Numbered from the stretch's first letter, positions 6,344 to 18,755 are shown. The stretch is 64,000 nucleotides of DNA from Lachnospiraceae bacterium AM48-27BH (GCA_003478355.1 QUFC01000001.1:1-64000), one strand, 5' to 3'. The notes: generated by a model not told the origin, from the sequence alone. Made by a program: numbers and translations.

Positions 6344-6864
6344 TCATTTATCATGATTATTTGTCTTCCATATCTCCCAAGCTCCATACGTTAACATGAG
6401 TCCCCCCAAAATAAGAATAACCGTAGGCGGAAAATTCCCGGTTTTTCCAGCGATAAATACGGAGGTTGGACCATCACCACCCTGAAGATTCAGAATCCAG
6501 GTGTGAGTCAGGAAAAGCTTAAGGGCATGAAGGATTGCGGTGATTCCAATGATACTGCACAGGAGACCGATGATCAGTCTTTTAAGTGTAACTTTTCGCT
6601 GCTTCTGGGCAATGTCTAGGCTGGCGATAATCTCATCGTCGGAATTTTCTTCTATTTCTTTGGAACATTTCATTAATTGGGTTAAGGTGATTCCCAGGCG
6701 TCGGCGAGAGGCTCTAAGGTATTGATATCGGGGAAACCGAGTCCGCGTTCCCAACGGCTGACGGCTTTGTCAGTGACATTTAACTTGCGGGCCAGTTCGA
6801 CCTGGGTGAGTTGTTTTTCTTTGCGGATCGTTGCGATAAATTTTCCAAGTTCTGCTGCTTCCAT
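6344..6864 (-). CDS. XRE-family regulator with C-terminal membrane domain, suspected frameshift
   Basis: The first ~60 residues are a Cro/CI helix-turn-helix (IRKEKQLTQVELARKLNVTD then KAVSRWERGLGFPDINTLEP), starting at the ATG at 6864 with AGGAGG upstream. The rest, in another frame, continues in the family manner (ALGITLTQLMKCSKEI), then two hydrophobic helices (LKRLIIGLLCSIIGITAI and FPPTVILILGGLMLTYGAWE). Restoring one base at the GG at 6697-6698 fuses both into one ~173-residue protein. Such HTH-plus-membrane proteins are common one-gene regulators in clostridia. The break is probably a sequencing loss, like others in this window, but because it adjoins a decayed element a real pseudogene is possible. 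Target unknown. Confidence 0.75.
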
Positions 6865-7003
6865 ATAGTTATCCTCCTTTTTTGTTTCCATTATACCATT
6901 AGATGAGTAGATTGAAAAACGATGAAATGTTTCTTTCATGAAAATACGACTCTATGAATCATTTACTGATAGAAATCATTGAAAACTCCACCGGGAAAAG
7001 CTA

Positions 7004-7032
7004 TTGATAAAATGTTCATTTCCAGTTATACT
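7004..7032 (+). promoter_or_regulatory. Sigma-A-type promoter of the NSS transporter
   Basis: TTGATA (7004-7009), 17-bp spacer, TATACT (7027-7032). The predicted start of transcription is ~80 bp before the transporter's ATG. Confidence 0.6.
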
Positions 7033-7119
7033 AAAAAATAACCGTCTTAATGAAATGATTTTGTAATCGATAAAATAAATCGGGATGGTAAATATACGGG
7101 ATATATCGGGGGATTTTTT

Positions 7120-8490
7120 ATGAAACAACGAGAGACGTTTCAGTCACGGTTGGGCTTTTTGCTGCTTTCCGCAGGCTGTGCTATTGGAATTGGGAATGTG
7201 TGGCGTTTTCCTTATGTGGTAGGCGCTAATGGCGGTGGAATTTTCGTTGTCATTTATCTGTTGTTCCTGGCGATCATGGGTGTACCAGTGCTGTCCATGG
7301 AGTTTGCAGTGGGACGGGCCAGCAGGAAGAGCCCGGTAAAGGCATACCAGGAGCTGGAGAAGAAAGGCAGTAAGTGGCATCTGCACGGTTACGTGGCGCT
7401 TTTCGGCAACTATATGCTGATGATGTTCTATACCACTGTGGCAGGATGGATGTTATATTATTTCTACGGATTTTTAACGGGTAAATTTACCGGACAGACT
7501 CAGGAAGGTGTGACAGCGCTGTTTGGTGAGATGTTAGCCAGTCCCGGAACCAATACGTTCTGGATGGTGTTGGTGGTGATTCTGGGAATCATGGTTTGTT
7601 CCATGGGTCTGCAGGCTGGTGTGGAGCGGATCACCAAAGGGATGATGATCGGTCTGTTATCCCTGATGATCGTTCTGGCGGTTCATGGACTGTTCCTGGA
7701 TGGCGGGGCGGCAGGACTGCGATTTTATCTTTTGCCGGATTTTGAAAAATTCCAGGAAGTTGGTGTTGGCAAGGTGATCGTTGCAGCCATGAACCAGTCC
7801 TTTTTCACCTTAAGTCTTGGCATCGGCGCCATGGCAATTTTTGGAAGCTATCTGGAGAAAAAGAACACTCTGCTTGGAGAAGCGGTCAATGTGGCGGTTT
7901 TGGATACCTTTGTAGCTATCACTGCAGGACTGATCATTTTCCCGGCGTGTTTTGCTTTTGGAGTGAATCCGGATAGTGGTCCAAGTCTGATCTTTATCAC
8001 GCTGCCAAACGTGTTTATTTCCATGGCGGGTGGACGGATCTGGGGAAGCTTTTTCTTCTTGTTTATGTCATTTGCAGCATTTTCTACGGTTATCGCAGTA
8101 TTTGAAAATATCATTGCCTGTGATATGGAGCTGTTGAACATCAGCCGTAAGAAATCCTGTATGGCAAACCTGGTTCTGATCGCTGTTCTGTCTCTTCCAT
8201 GTGCTCTGGGCTTTAATCTGTTAAGCGGCTTCCAGCCTCTGGGGGCGGGGAGTACGGTGCTGGATCTGGAGGACTTTATTGTCAGCAACTTATTGCTGCC
8301 GTTGGGATCTTTGATTTATCTGGTGTTCTCTACCTGGAATTTTGGATGGGGATTCGAGAAATATCAGAAAGAGGCCAACGAGGGCGAGGGACTGAAGGTT
8401 CCGGACTGGATCCGGGGATATGTAAAATATGTACTTCCATTGATGATCCTGGGATTGTTCTTAGAGGGAATCTGGGAGAAATTTTTCTAA
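7120..8490 (+). CDS. Neurotransmitter:sodium symporter (NSS/SNF) family transporter
   Basis: A 456-residue integral membrane protein of the NSS family (LeuT/TnaT-like), which couples Na+ entry to uptake of an amino acid or related amine. The family signature is clear near the N-terminus: AGCAIGIGNVWRFPY (TM1) and GANGGGIFVVIYL (TM2), with the unwound TM1 that binds Na+ and substrate. About 11-12 hydrophobic segments follow, and FSTVIAVFENI in TM8 fits the Na+ site region. It is preceded by GGGGGA and a promoter at 7004. It is monocistronic, ending at the shared terminator at 8508. Substrate cannot be read from the sequence; bacterial members often carry Trp, Tyr or Leu. Confidence 0.93.
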   Translation: MKQRETFQSRLGFLLLSAGCAIGIGNVWRFPYVVGANGGGIFVVIYLLFLAIMGVPVLSMEFAVGRASRKSPVKAYQELEKKGSKWHLHGYVALFGNYMLMMFYTTVAGWMLYYFYGFLTGKFTGQTQEGVTALFGEMLASPGTNTFWMVLVVILGIMVCSMGLQAGVERITKGMMIGLLSLMIVLAVHGLFLDGGAAGLRFYLLPDFEKFQEVGVGKVIVAAMNQSFFTLSLGIGAMAIFGSYLEKKNTLLGEAVNVAVLDTFVAITAGLIIFPACFAFGVNPDSGPSLIFITLPNVFISMAGGRIWGSFFFLFMSFAAFSTVIAVFENIIACDMELLNISRKKSCMANLVLIAVLSLPCALGFNLLSGFQPLGAGSTVLDLEDFIVSNLLLPLGSLIYLVFSTWNFGWGFEKYQKEANEGEGLKVPDWIRGYVKYVLPLMILGLFLEGIWEKFF

Positions 8491-8507
8491 AAGGAATCCT
8501 GTAATCG

Positions 8508-8554
8508 AAAAGCTGCTTCGGTCTGAAAAATCAGAAACCGAAGCAGCTTTTTTG
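8508..8554 (+). terminator. Terminator between convergent genes
   Basis: A 14-bp perfect stem (8508-8521 with 8537-8550) is followed by T's on the plus strand and by TTTCGATT on the minus strand. It ends the transporter transcript and may also serve the heparinase-like gene coming from the other side. Confidence 0.85.
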
Positions 8555-8572
8555 TGTCAGTGCATCTGGTTT

Positions 8573-10456
8573 TTATTTTGTGATAATTAAAGTAAGGTCA
8601 TCTTTTTCAGGTGTTACAAGAATCCGCCACAGATCCGCTTTCCAGGCGAGCTGAAGTCTGGCATCGGTGATTGGCAGGCGCTCGATGATGACCTTGGAAG
8701 CATTTGGGATCTGGCAGTCACCCAGGTCTCCTACGTGAAGAATCTGTTTTTCAGGATCCCATGTGGGAACCTCGTAGGTGATCAGGGATAGAACCGGGGT
8801 CAGACCATCGCAGGAGTAGTGATCTGTGATGGTGATGGTCTCCTGGGGTTTATCAAAGGATGCATGTCGGACAAAGGACTGGACCCTTGTATCTGGATAA
8901 GCGTCAGCTAACTCCATGGAAATCTCAGAGAAGGATTCTCCTATCTGCCACTTCACATGATGGGCTGCGTACTGAGGCCCATCATTTTCCATAATGCCAT
9001 AAAGACCCGACTGTCCGGCAAAATCAGCAGCCAGAGCGTATGGAGTAGAAGCGCAGGCAGTTTTTTCACAGCCGGTAAAGGTTGGCAGGTTGTGATACTG
9101 GGATTGCATGGTCCACAGCTCATAACGCTGTGGGGAAAATGTCTTCCGGCAATAGGTTTCCACGCCGATATCGGTGAAGAATGGAAGTCCATCTTTATAT
9201 AAAGTAAAGCTTCCGCAGTCATTATGGTTGTGGCTGTCATCATTATCACCAGCTTTTACGGCCAGGCAGAAGGTGTCATCACGGGTGAGAAACACTCCGG
9301 CGCTGGGATAATAAAGCTCAGGATGGAAAATCGGACCGTCTGTCGGATATGCCATCATCTCATCCCAGTAGGAAAACTGTAAAAGCCGGTACCAGGTGTT
9401 ATGTTCGTCCAGAAGCAGGGCGTCTTCATTGACTTTCAGATCCTGGGCAGATAATTTCATCAGATTGGCATTGCCTGTCCGTTTGCCAAAAAGGTACTCG
9501 CGGGCGGAACAGCGGACAGTGACAGCGGAGCAGTCTGCAAAATTGATGTACCAATGATCATTCACATGCATATTTAAAACATAAGAAGCGATATTTTTGA
9601 TCTTTTCCTGCTGATACAATGGGGCAAAATGACCACCAGTCATGCCATTTAAGATTTCCATGCATCCAAAGAGGCATAAGCCGGCGTGGCGGTAATAATG
9701 AGCACCTTCGTCGCAGCAGCCGTCTTCCCCGTATTCATCCAGGAAATAATCAATGCTTCTGCAGGCTTTTAAGAAAATCTGCTGGCGCATGGATTCTTCG
9801 ATCGGCGTGAGAGCCGCAGCAATCAGGACATTCTGGGTACACCATACCGTCCAGTTATTGACATGAGCGGTTCCGTCTCCCATCCACCAGAAATATTCGT
9901 GGAGATATGGGGTGAAAATTCGTTTGATCAGGGTCTCTTTCACGGTTTCAGCGATAAATGGGCTGACAGGATCTAAGGAGTCCTTCATTAAATAAACAGC
10001 AGAAGCCAGAACAGCACCGGTTTCTGCAGCAAATAAGTCTACCACAGGCCGGGTAGTGTCTGGAAGTGGAAGCTGTGGAGTATCCTTAATATAGGTATTG
10101 TGCGGAGGCAGCTGCCATGCGCTTTCTTCACAGATCATATAAATGCCATTGATGATGTCATCCAGAAAATGTCCCTGGTGCTGGATACATTCTGCAAATA
10201 TCAGATCGTTCAGCTTTTGACGGCGGGAGAACTGTTTGTCCTCAAAATGGATCCGGTTGCCGGTGCGGGCAAAATCGAGGTAGTCGGTGGCATAGATCAC
10301 AGACCATGGACTAGCTTGGGCACGTAACCCTTCGTAAAGCAGGCGTTTTGCCAGATCAGGATTCAGATTTTCCCAGGCAGTGTGGTTGGCAACAGAGGGA
10401 CCAATGGAAAATGGGTGAAACGGCGGTTGGTATTGTACTGCGTATTCGTAAAACAT
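8573..10456 (-). CDS. Heparinase II/III-family protein (cytosolic)
   Basis: A protein of about 627 residues with an alpha-helical toroid in the N-terminal ~330 residues and a beta-rich heparinase II/III domain after it. The key segment is DNDDSHNHNDCGSFTLY (~residues 405-421), followed by PFFTDIGVETYCRKTF, typical of the family's His/Asn/Asp centre. There is no signal peptide, so it should act in the cytosol on imported uronic-acid-containing oligosaccharides by beta-elimination; substrate not determinable. I prefer the ATG at 10456, with AAAGGA eight bases upstream; an ATG at 10465 would overlap that site. Upstream is a 133-bp palindromic repeat. The divergent neighbour is lacL, which supports a role in sugar use. 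Confidence 0.82.
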   Translation of the reverse strand: MFYEYAVQYQPPFHPFSIGPSVANHTAWENLNPDLAKRLLYEGLRAQASPWSVIYATDYLDFARTGNRIHFEDKQFSRRQKLNDLIFAECIQHQGHFLDDIINGIYMICEESAWQLPPHNTYIKDTPQLPLPDTTRPVVDLFAAETGAVLASAVYLMKDSLDPVSPFIAETVKETLIKRIFTPYLHEYFWWMGDGTAHVNNWTVWCTQNVLIAAALTPIEESMRQQIFLKACRSIDYFLDEYGEDGCCDEGAHYYRHAGLCLFGCMEILNGMTGGHFAPLYQQEKIKNIASYVLNMHVNDHWYINFADCSAVTVRCSAREYLFGKRTGNANLMKLSAQDLKVNEDALLLDEHNTWYRLLQFSYWDEMMAYPTDGPIFHPELYYPSAGVFLTRDDTFCLAVKAGDNDDSHNHNDCGSFTLYKDGLPFFTDIGVETYCRKTFSPQRYELWTMQSQYHNLPTFTGCEKTACASTPYALAADFAGQSGLYGIMENDGPQYAAHHVKWQIGESFSEISMELADAYPDTRVQSFVRHASFDKPQETITITDHYSCDGLTPVLSLITYEVPTWDPEKQILHVGDLGDCQIPNASKVIIERLPITDARLQLAWKADLWRILVTPEKDDLTLIITK

Positions 10457-10487
10457 AAGATGCATCCTTTCTATATATAGATTAGTT

Positions 10488-10620
10488 GTAACTATTCAGT
10501 AGGTCAGCGCACATGCTGCGCTGACCGTAAGAACACATAGGCTAGAATGCAAAAATCCCATCAGCAAAGCTGATCTAGAATGGATTTTTGCTCGTAACTA
10601 TGAAGGTACTGAATAGTTAC
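10488..10620. repeat. 133-bp palindromic repeat unit between divergent genes
   Basis: The ends are an exact 14-bp inverted repeat (10488-10501 with 10607-10620; GTAACTATTCAGTA). Inside are a 10-bp-stem hairpin (10502-10526) and a nested one (10549-10591, GCAAAAATCC...GGATTTTTGC). A 27-bp piece of its right end (10593-10619) recurs exactly at 42174-42200. It looks like a MITE- or REP-like dispersed element with no coding capacity. It may also shield the divergent genes from each other's transcription. Confidence 0.7.
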
Positions 10621-10638
10621 GATTAGTTACGAAAACCA

Positions 10639-13705
<3,067 letters not shown>

Positions 13706-13748
13706 AAGAGATGGATGCGTATGGATTAAAAACGGAGGATGAAAATAA

Positions 13749-14447
13749 ATGCTGGAAGAACTGAAAAAACGAGTATATGAAGCGAATATGAAGCTTCCAC
13801 AGTACGGGCTGGTTACGTTTACCTGGGGAAATGTCAGTGAGATCGACAGGGAGACCGGATGTTTTGCTATCAAACCAAGCGGCGTTCCATATGAGGATTT
13901 AAAACCGGAAGATATGGTGATCATGGATCTGGAGGGCAATAAAATCGAGGGCAGATACAATCCGTCCTCTGATACGCCGACCCATCTGGAGCTGTATAAA
14001 GCATTTCCGGAGATCGGTGGTATTGTTCATACCCATTCTTCCTATGCCACCAGCTGGGCACAGGCGGGAAGAGGCATTCCGTGTTACGGAACTACCCATG
14101 CGGATTATATTTACGGGGAAGTGCCCTGTTTGAGATGCCTGACCAGAGAAGAGATCGATGAGGCATATGAGAAAAATACAGGACTTCTGATCGTTCATGA
14201 GTTTAAGAAGAGAGAGAAAGATGTAAAGGCGGTTCCGGCAGTTTTATGTAAGAATCATGGTCCGTTTACCTGGGGAAAGGATGGCAATGAGGCGGTGCAT
14301 AATGCGGTTGTCCTGGAAGAGTGTGCGAAGATGGCATTCCGTACAGAGCTGATCAATCCACAGGTAAAACCAGCGCCTCAGGAACTGCAGGATAAGCATT
14401 ATTACCGGAAACACGGCGCAAATGCATATTACGGACAGAAGGCGTAA
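13749..14447 (+). CDS. araD: L-ribulose-5-phosphate 4-epimerase
   Basis: A 232-residue class II aldolase/epimerase of the AraD type, converting L-ribulose 5-phosphate to D-xylulose 5-phosphate. Visible are GNVSEIDRETG, the phosphate loop KPSGVPY, the acidic/zinc residues in SSDTPTHLELY and the zinc pair HTHSSYA (~residues 95-97). HADYIYGEVPC and the late KNHGPFTWG also match family positions. The length equals E. coli AraD (231). GGAGG is ten bases upstream. It is the last gene of the lacL-lacM-araD group; no araA or araB is nearby, so its partner genes must be elsewhere or it acts on a pentose released with the galactosides. Confidence 0.95.
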   Translation: MLEELKKRVYEANMKLPQYGLVTFTWGNVSEIDRETGCFAIKPSGVPYEDLKPEDMVIMDLEGNKIEGRYNPSSDTPTHLELYKAFPEIGGIVHTHSSYATSWAQAGRGIPCYGTTHADYIYGEVPCLRCLTREEIDEAYEKNTGLLIVHEFKKREKDVKAVPAVLCKNHGPFTWGKDGNEAVHNAVVLEECAKMAFRTELINPQVKPAPQELQDKHYYRKHGANAYYGQKA

Positions 14448-14526
14448 GAAGGAACCTTCCAGTTTTTCAGAAGGATGGTTGGAGCTTCCGCGTGTGGGAA
14501 GAGACTGCTGGAGCTTCCATAAAGTA

Positions 14527-14567
14527 ACAACAGAGAGCGCTGGCATGGTGCTGGCACTCTCTGTTGT
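14527..14567 (+). terminator. Bidirectional terminator between araD and the mutarotase
   Basis: An 11-bp perfect arm pair (ACAACAGAGAG 14527-14537 with CTCTCTGTTGT 14557-14567) encloses a smaller stem (GCCAGCACCATGCCAGC-like). It separates two convergent genes. T-runs are weak, so efficiency is uncertain. Confidence 0.6.
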
Positions 14568-14579
14568 ACTTAAATCTAT

Positions 14580-15464
14580 TTACAGAATCCGGATATCCAT
14601 CCGATATTCTTTCGTTCCTCCCACACCTAAATTCTGCAGATAATGCCGGTTCATGAAGTCATTATCTTCGTCAGACCGGATGGCGGAACCGTTCCATGGT
14701 TCAACGCAGAGGAATGGGGCTTTGGTGGCTGCCGCAGTCCAGAAAGCGATAGTTTCAAAGTCTGGATAAGCAACTTCAACGCCTTTTCCGGTAGCTGGAT
14801 TTTTTAGAGCCACCTTTTTGGATACCAGGTCGGTGAAGAAGAGGGCATCATTGGCAAATAATGGGTAGTTGATCGGCAGAACTCTGCTATGATCCAGGGC
14901 TTTCGTATAGGTGGTCATGTCAAATTCTAATTTTTCAGTGTTGTAGGAATGGAATCCTGCATTTTCTTCTTTTTCAAATTCAAGAACATAATCCTCGAAT
15001 TTTTCTCCATCTTCTAATGGACAGGTGAAGCCTGGATGAGTGCCGATCTGATAGTGGATAGTCTGGGTGTCTGTGTTTTTTACTTTGTAGTTCATATGTA
15101 ACTGGCCATCGGCGTCTAAGGTGTATGTTAAGGTCAGGCAGAACGCATATGGGTAAGACTTCCTTGTCTCTTCGGAATCCTGAATGGTGAAGGCAGCTTC
15201 GGATCCGGAAGGCTGGGATACGGTAAAGTCTGTGATCTTACAGAAACCGTGTTTGATGATGTCATAGGATCTGCCATCGATGATTAATTTGTTGTCACGG
15301 CAGTTACCCACGATCGGGAAGAGCAGTGGAGAGCAGTTCGCCCAATGTTTTGGGTCTCTCTGCCAGATATACTCGGTGCCTGCTGGATCCTGTAGGGAGA
15401 TGAGCTGGGCTCCATAAGAGTCGATTTTTGCGGAAAATCCATTGTTTTTTAAAGTTACGATCAT
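14580..15464 (-). CDS. Aldose 1-epimerase family protein (LacX-like)
   Basis: A 294-residue galactose-mutarotase-fold protein of the LacX branch. The opening MIVTLKNNGFSAKIDSYGAQ and LLFPIVGNCRDN are typical, with candidate catalytic His in IKHGFC and THPGFT and an acidic residue late in the protein. It probably interconverts anomers of a sugar or sugar phosphate. AGGAGG precedes the ATG. It lies downstream of the lacI-type gene on the same strand (39 bp gap), so the two may share a transcript, and it is convergent with araD. Substrate not determinable; LacX proteins often sit in lactose or tagatose operons. Confidence 0.9.
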   Translation of the reverse strand: MIVTLKNNGFSAKIDSYGAQLISLQDPAGTEYIWQRDPKHWANCSPLLFPIVGNCRDNKLIIDGRSYDIIKHGFCKITDFTVSQPSGSEAAFTIQDSEETRKSYPYAFCLTLTYTLDADGQLHMNYKVKNTDTQTIHYQIGTHPGFTCPLEDGEKFEDYVLEFEKEENAGFHSYNTEKLEFDMTTYTKALDHSRVLPINYPLFANDALFFTDLVSKKVALKNPATGKGVEVAYPDFETIAFWTAAATKAPFLCVEPWNGSAIRSDEDNDFMNRHYLQNLGVGGTKEYRMDIRIL

Positions 15465-15503
15465 GATAGAATTCCTCCTGTTTTATAAAAGATATAATTC
15501 CGG

Positions 15504-16526
15504 TTATGTTCGCTTTGGCGGTGCGCAGCTATCCCGGATGGCTGTGTAGAACGGCAGATTTACCCGCACTGGAAGCCGGTGTCCCCCCTCGATCCGGTCG
15601 ATGAGGATCTTCGCGGTCATCTGTCCCATTTCTTCCACTGGAATATGCATGGTGGTAAGCATGGGCGTCATATACTGGGCCATGTCGATATCATCAATAC
15701 TGATGACGGATACATCGCCGGGAATGGAATGACCGGATTCCTGCAGAGCCCGCATGACACCGATGGCAGTGATGTCATTGGCGCAGAAATAAGCAGTGGC
15801 GTCACAGCCCTGCTCTAACAGTTTTTTCGTTCCCTGGTAGCCGCCCTCTGAGGAAAGATGTACATTGCATGTGTAAGTCTTTTGCAGCGGGATCCGGTGG
15901 GCGCTCAGGGCATCGCAATATCCTAAATACCGGTTTTCTGACTGGGTTTCGCCAATGTAAGCGATTTTCTTGTGCCCGAGCTGGATCAGATATTCCACAG
16001 CTTCCTTTGCAGCGTCATGGCCGTCACAGATGATCTGGTCATATTTGGCATTTAAGCTGTTAAGACCAGTGTAGACCACATTGTTGAAGTATTGTTTCAA
16101 CATTTTAAGCAATGGTTTGTCACAGCGTCCCAGGATCACTACACCGTCCACATGGTTATCCATGATCAGGCGGAAGGTGCTGGAATGGGAGACGTCAAAA
16201 GCGGAAAAAGAATATTTTAATACATAATTCCGCTTAAATGCCTCCTGCTCAATGCTTCTGGAAAGGGATGTGAAAAACTGGTCTGTCACGATATCTTCCG
16301 TTCTCGCAAACATACAGGCGATGGAGCGGGACGGCTGTGCAGCTTCCTGTTCTCCAAGCTTTAGCGTCCGGGCGGTGGAGTTGGGCGTATAGCCGGTGCG
16401 GCGGACGATCTCCCAGATTTTATCCTGGACTTCTTTGCTGGCGGCGCCGGGACTGTTCTTATTGACCACGCGGGAAACAGTGGAAATGGAAACGCCGGCC
16501 TCCTGGGCAATTTCTTTTAAGGTCAT
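15504..16526 (-). CDS. LacI-family transcriptional regulator
   Basis: A 340-residue LacI/GalR regulator. The N-terminal helix-turn-helix is LKEIAQEAGVSISTVSRVVN (residues 3-22) with the hinge helix region ending ARTLKLGE, then a periplasmic-binding-protein-like effector domain (IACMFARTEDI, ISIDDIDMAQYMTPMLTTMH). AAGGAGG lies before the ATG. It is divergent from the pfk-tim-larA operon. The palindrome CAAACGTTTG in the intergenic region (16598-16607) is a likely operator. The same palindrome precedes the PL8 lyase at 31919, so this regulator may control both. The effector is unknown, probably a sugar or sugar phosphate. Confidence 0.94.
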   Translation of the reverse strand: MTLKEIAQEAGVSISTVSRVVNKNSPGAASKEVQDKIWEIVRRTGYTPNSTARTLKLGEQEAAQPSRSIACMFARTEDIVTDQFFTSLSRSIEQEAFKRNYVLKYSFSAFDVSHSSTFRLIMDNHVDGVVILGRCDKPLLKMLKQYFNNVVYTGLNSLNAKYDQIICDGHDAAKEAVEYLIQLGHKKIAYIGETQSENRYLGYCDALSAHRIPLQKTYTCNVHLSSEGGYQGTKKLLEQGCDATAYFCANDITAIGVMRALQESGHSIPGDVSVISIDDIDMAQYMTPMLTTMHIPVEEMGQMTAKILIDRIEGGHRLPVRVNLPFYTAIRDSCAPPKRT

Positions 16527-16597
16527 AGAACACCTCCTTAAAATTTCATAATTTTATTATAATGGATAACCGAAAAAAAGGGTATATCCAATAAACA

Positions 16598-16607
16598 CAA
16601 ACGTTTG
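16598..16607. promoter_or_regulatory. LacI-family operator CAAACGTTTG before the pfk operon
   Basis: A perfect ten-base palindrome with central CG, as in LacI-family sites, lies between the divergent lacI-type gene and the phosphofructokinase gene. A candidate -35 TTGCAC (16616-16621) and an extended -10 (TG at 16639-16640, TATCCT 16642-16647) follow. About 25 of 32 bases from 16597 on match the region from 31918 on. It also partly matches a CcpA cre site. Confidence 0.7.
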
Positions 16608-16715
16608 CGTAAAATTTGCACAAATCACACAAAAAGTATGGTATCCTTATATCATCAATACGTGTGCAAACCGTGGCTGGGGTGTCGCGGACAAGGCAGA
16701 CAGGAGGAGAAGAAC

Positions 16716-17903
16716 ATGAATGGTAATGTACTGGTAGTACATGGCGGAGGCCCGACCGCAGTGATCAATTCGTCTCTGTATGGGGTGATCGAGGAGGCGA
16801 AGGCGCTGGGATTGGACAAGGTTTATGCAGCGATGGGAGGCAGCCAGGCGATTTTAAAGGAAGATTTCTTTGATCTTCTGCAGGTTCCGGAGGACCGTTT
16901 AAAACTTTTGCTGGAGACTCCGGCAACAGCGATCGGCTCTTCCAGATATGCGCTGGAGCAGGAAGACTACGATGCTATGCCGGCAATCTTCCAGAAATAT
17001 AATATCAAGTATGTATTGTTAAATGGTGGCAACGGCACCATGGATACCTGCGGAAAGATCTATGCAGCCTGCAAGTCCTCCGGTGTGACAGTTGCTGGTA
17101 TTCCAAAGACCATTGACAATGATATTGCCATTACCGACCATACACCGGGATATGGCAGCGCGGCAAGATATATCGCAGCGACCACCGCTGAAGTTGGCGT
17201 GGACGTAAAGTCCCTTCCGATCCATGTATGCGTGATCGAAGCTATGGGCCGGAATGCCGGATGGATCACTGCAGCTTCCGCATTGGCAAGAAAGAAACCG
17301 GGGGATGCGCCACATCTGATCTATCTGCCGGAGCGTCCATTTAACGAGGAAGAGTTCTTAGAGGACGTGAAGAAGCTGTACGATGAAAAAGGCGGCGTAG
17401 TGGTAGTTGCCAGCGAGGGCTTAAAGGGAGCTGACGGTCAGCCGATTGTTCCGCCGATCTTTAAAGCCGGACGTGCAACTTATTACGGAGATGTCAGCGC
17501 GCACCTGGCAAACCTGGTGATTCAGAAGCTGGGTATCAAGGCAAGAAGCGAGAAACCAGGTATCTGTGGACGTGCTTCTATCGCATGGCAGTCACCGGTA
17601 GACCGGGACGAGGCAGTGATCGCTGGAAGAGAAGCCCTGAAAGCAGCAGTCGAAGGCCAGGGAGGCGTTATGGTCGGCTTTATCCGCGATGAGACCGAGG
17701 ATGGAAGTTACAAGGTTCATGTAGAGCGGATTCCGATCGAGCAGGTGATGATGTATGAGCGCACCGTACCGGCGGAGTACATCAATGAGCGCGGCAACGA
17801 TGTGACAGAGGCATTTACCAGGTGGTGCAAGCCGTTGATCGGACCGGAGCTCAGAGATTTTATTGATTTCCATGAGGAACGTGAGAAAATAGAGAAGAAA
17901 TAG
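16716..17903 (+). CDS. 6-phosphofructokinase paralogue (PfkA family)
   Basis: A 395-residue PFK-family enzyme that should phosphorylate C1 of fructose 6-phosphate or a related ketose phosphate in the cytosol. The nucleotide loop is VHGGGPTAVINSSL. The next signature is GGNGTMDT (residues 104-111), where Asn106 replaces the Mg-binding Asp of E. coli PfkA. PKTIDND (residues 130-136) contains catalytic Asp134 and Lys131. Gly107 with Lys131 is the mixed pattern of the long 'X' clade, not classical PPi-PFK (Asp/Lys) or E. coli type (Gly/Gly). The ATG at 16716 has AGGAGG nine bases upstream. It heads an operon with a TIM paralogue and a LarA homologue behind a LacI-type operator, so it is likely a pathway-specific paralogue. 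Tagatose or another ketohexose phosphate is possible. Confidence 0.88.
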   Translation: MNGNVLVVHGGGPTAVINSSLYGVIEEAKALGLDKVYAAMGGSQAILKEDFFDLLQVPEDRLKLLLETPATAIGSSRYALEQEDYDAMPAIFQKYNIKYVLLNGGNGTMDTCGKIYAACKSSGVTVAGIPKTIDNDIAITDHTPGYGSAARYIAATTAEVGVDVKSLPIHVCVIEAMGRNAGWITAASALARKKPGDAPHLIYLPERPFNEEEFLEDVKKLYDEKGGVVVVASEGLKGADGQPIVPPIFKAGRATYYGDVSAHLANLVIQKLGIKARSEKPGICGRASIAWQSPVDRDEAVIAGREALKAAVEGQGGVMVGFIRDETEDGSYKVHVERIPIEQVMMYERTVPAEYINERGNDVTEAFTRWCKPLIGPELRDFIDFHEEREKIEKK

Positions 17904-17918
17904 GGGAGGTAAGATTCA

Positions 17919-18755
17919 ATGAAACATATTTATCTGAATCTGAAACGATTTGATGTGCCGACAGAGTATGGCGGAGTCAACCGCATCGCTCCGGTGGCAG
18001 ATTGGGCAGAATTCATCGTGAAGAATACCCAGGAAGAGTTAAAAAAGTACGATCCTGCACAGGTGGAGTTCGGTATGTATTTCCCGGAGATCCATCTGTT
18101 AAATGCAGTGAAAGCCAGATCAGAAGGAAGCCCTATCAAGGTTGGCTGCCAGAGCGTATACCGGGCTGATACTGCTGTAGGTGGAAACTTCGGCGCATTC
18201 ACTACCAACCGTCCGGCTTCCTCCATGGTGGCAGCAGGCTGTGAGACTACCATCATTGGACACTGTGAGGAGAGAAATGATAAGATGGGTATCCTGGCTG
18301 AGGCTGGCGTTACGGATACCGACGCAGTGAACCGTCTGTTGAACCAGGAGATCAAATGTGCGATTTCCCGTGGCATGACGGTTCTGTACTGCATTGGCGA
18401 GAAGAGTGAGGAACAGGAGCAGTGGCAGGAAGTTCTGGGAAAACAGCTGGAGATCGGTCTGAAGGACGTAGATACCTCCAAGGTTGTGATCGCTTATGAG
18501 CCGATCTGGTCCATCGGACCTGGCAAGACTCCGGCAGATAAGGAATATATCACCAAGATCGCAAAATTTGTGAAAGAGAAGACCGGCGGCATGGATGTTG
18601 TGTACGGCGGCGGCTTAAAACAGGCCAATGCAGCCATGTTAGCGTCCATCGACGAGATCGATGGCGGACTGATCGCTTTGACCAGATTCCAGGGTGAGAT
18701 CGGTTACTATCCAGAAGAGTATTTGGAGATCATCCAGTTATATATGGAAGGCTAA
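17919..18755 (+). CDS. Triosephosphate-isomerase family protein (paralogue)
   Basis: A 278-residue TIM-barrel protein of the triosephosphate isomerase family, somewhat longer than usual (~250). Catalytic residues are kept: Lys in YLNLKRFD, His in TIIGHCEERND and Glu in IAYEPIWSIGPGKTP. The motifs differ from housekeeping TIM (NWKMN, IGHSERR, EPVWAIGTGKT), and the phosphate-binding end reads VVYGGGLKQANA. It therefore looks like a specialised paralogue, as known for isomerases of tetrulose phosphates or other sugar-acid pathways. It follows the PFK gene by 15 bp with GGGGAGG upstream and shares its LacI-type control. Ordinary DHAP/GAP activity cannot be excluded. Confidence 0.85.
   Translation: MKHIYLNLKRFDVPTEYGGVNRIAPVADWAEFIVKNTQEELKKYDPAQVEFGMYFPEIHLLNAVKARSEGSPIKVGCQSVYRADTAVGGNFGAFTTNRPASSMVAAGCETTIIGHCEERNDKMGILAEAGVTDTDAVNRLLNQEIKCAISRGMTVLYCIGEKSEEQEQWQEVLGKQLEIGLKDVDTSKVVIAYEPIWSIGPGKTPADKEYITKIAKFVKEKTGGMDVVYGGGLKQANAAMLASIDEIDGGLIALTRFQGEIGYYPEEYLEIIQLYMEG

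Noticed and set aside
16598..16607. CcpA cre site instead of a LacI-family operator
   Set aside because: It lacks the outer TG..CA bases of the usual cre consensus, and a divergent LacI-family gene is adjacent; CcpA is still possible, so only the ranking was changed.
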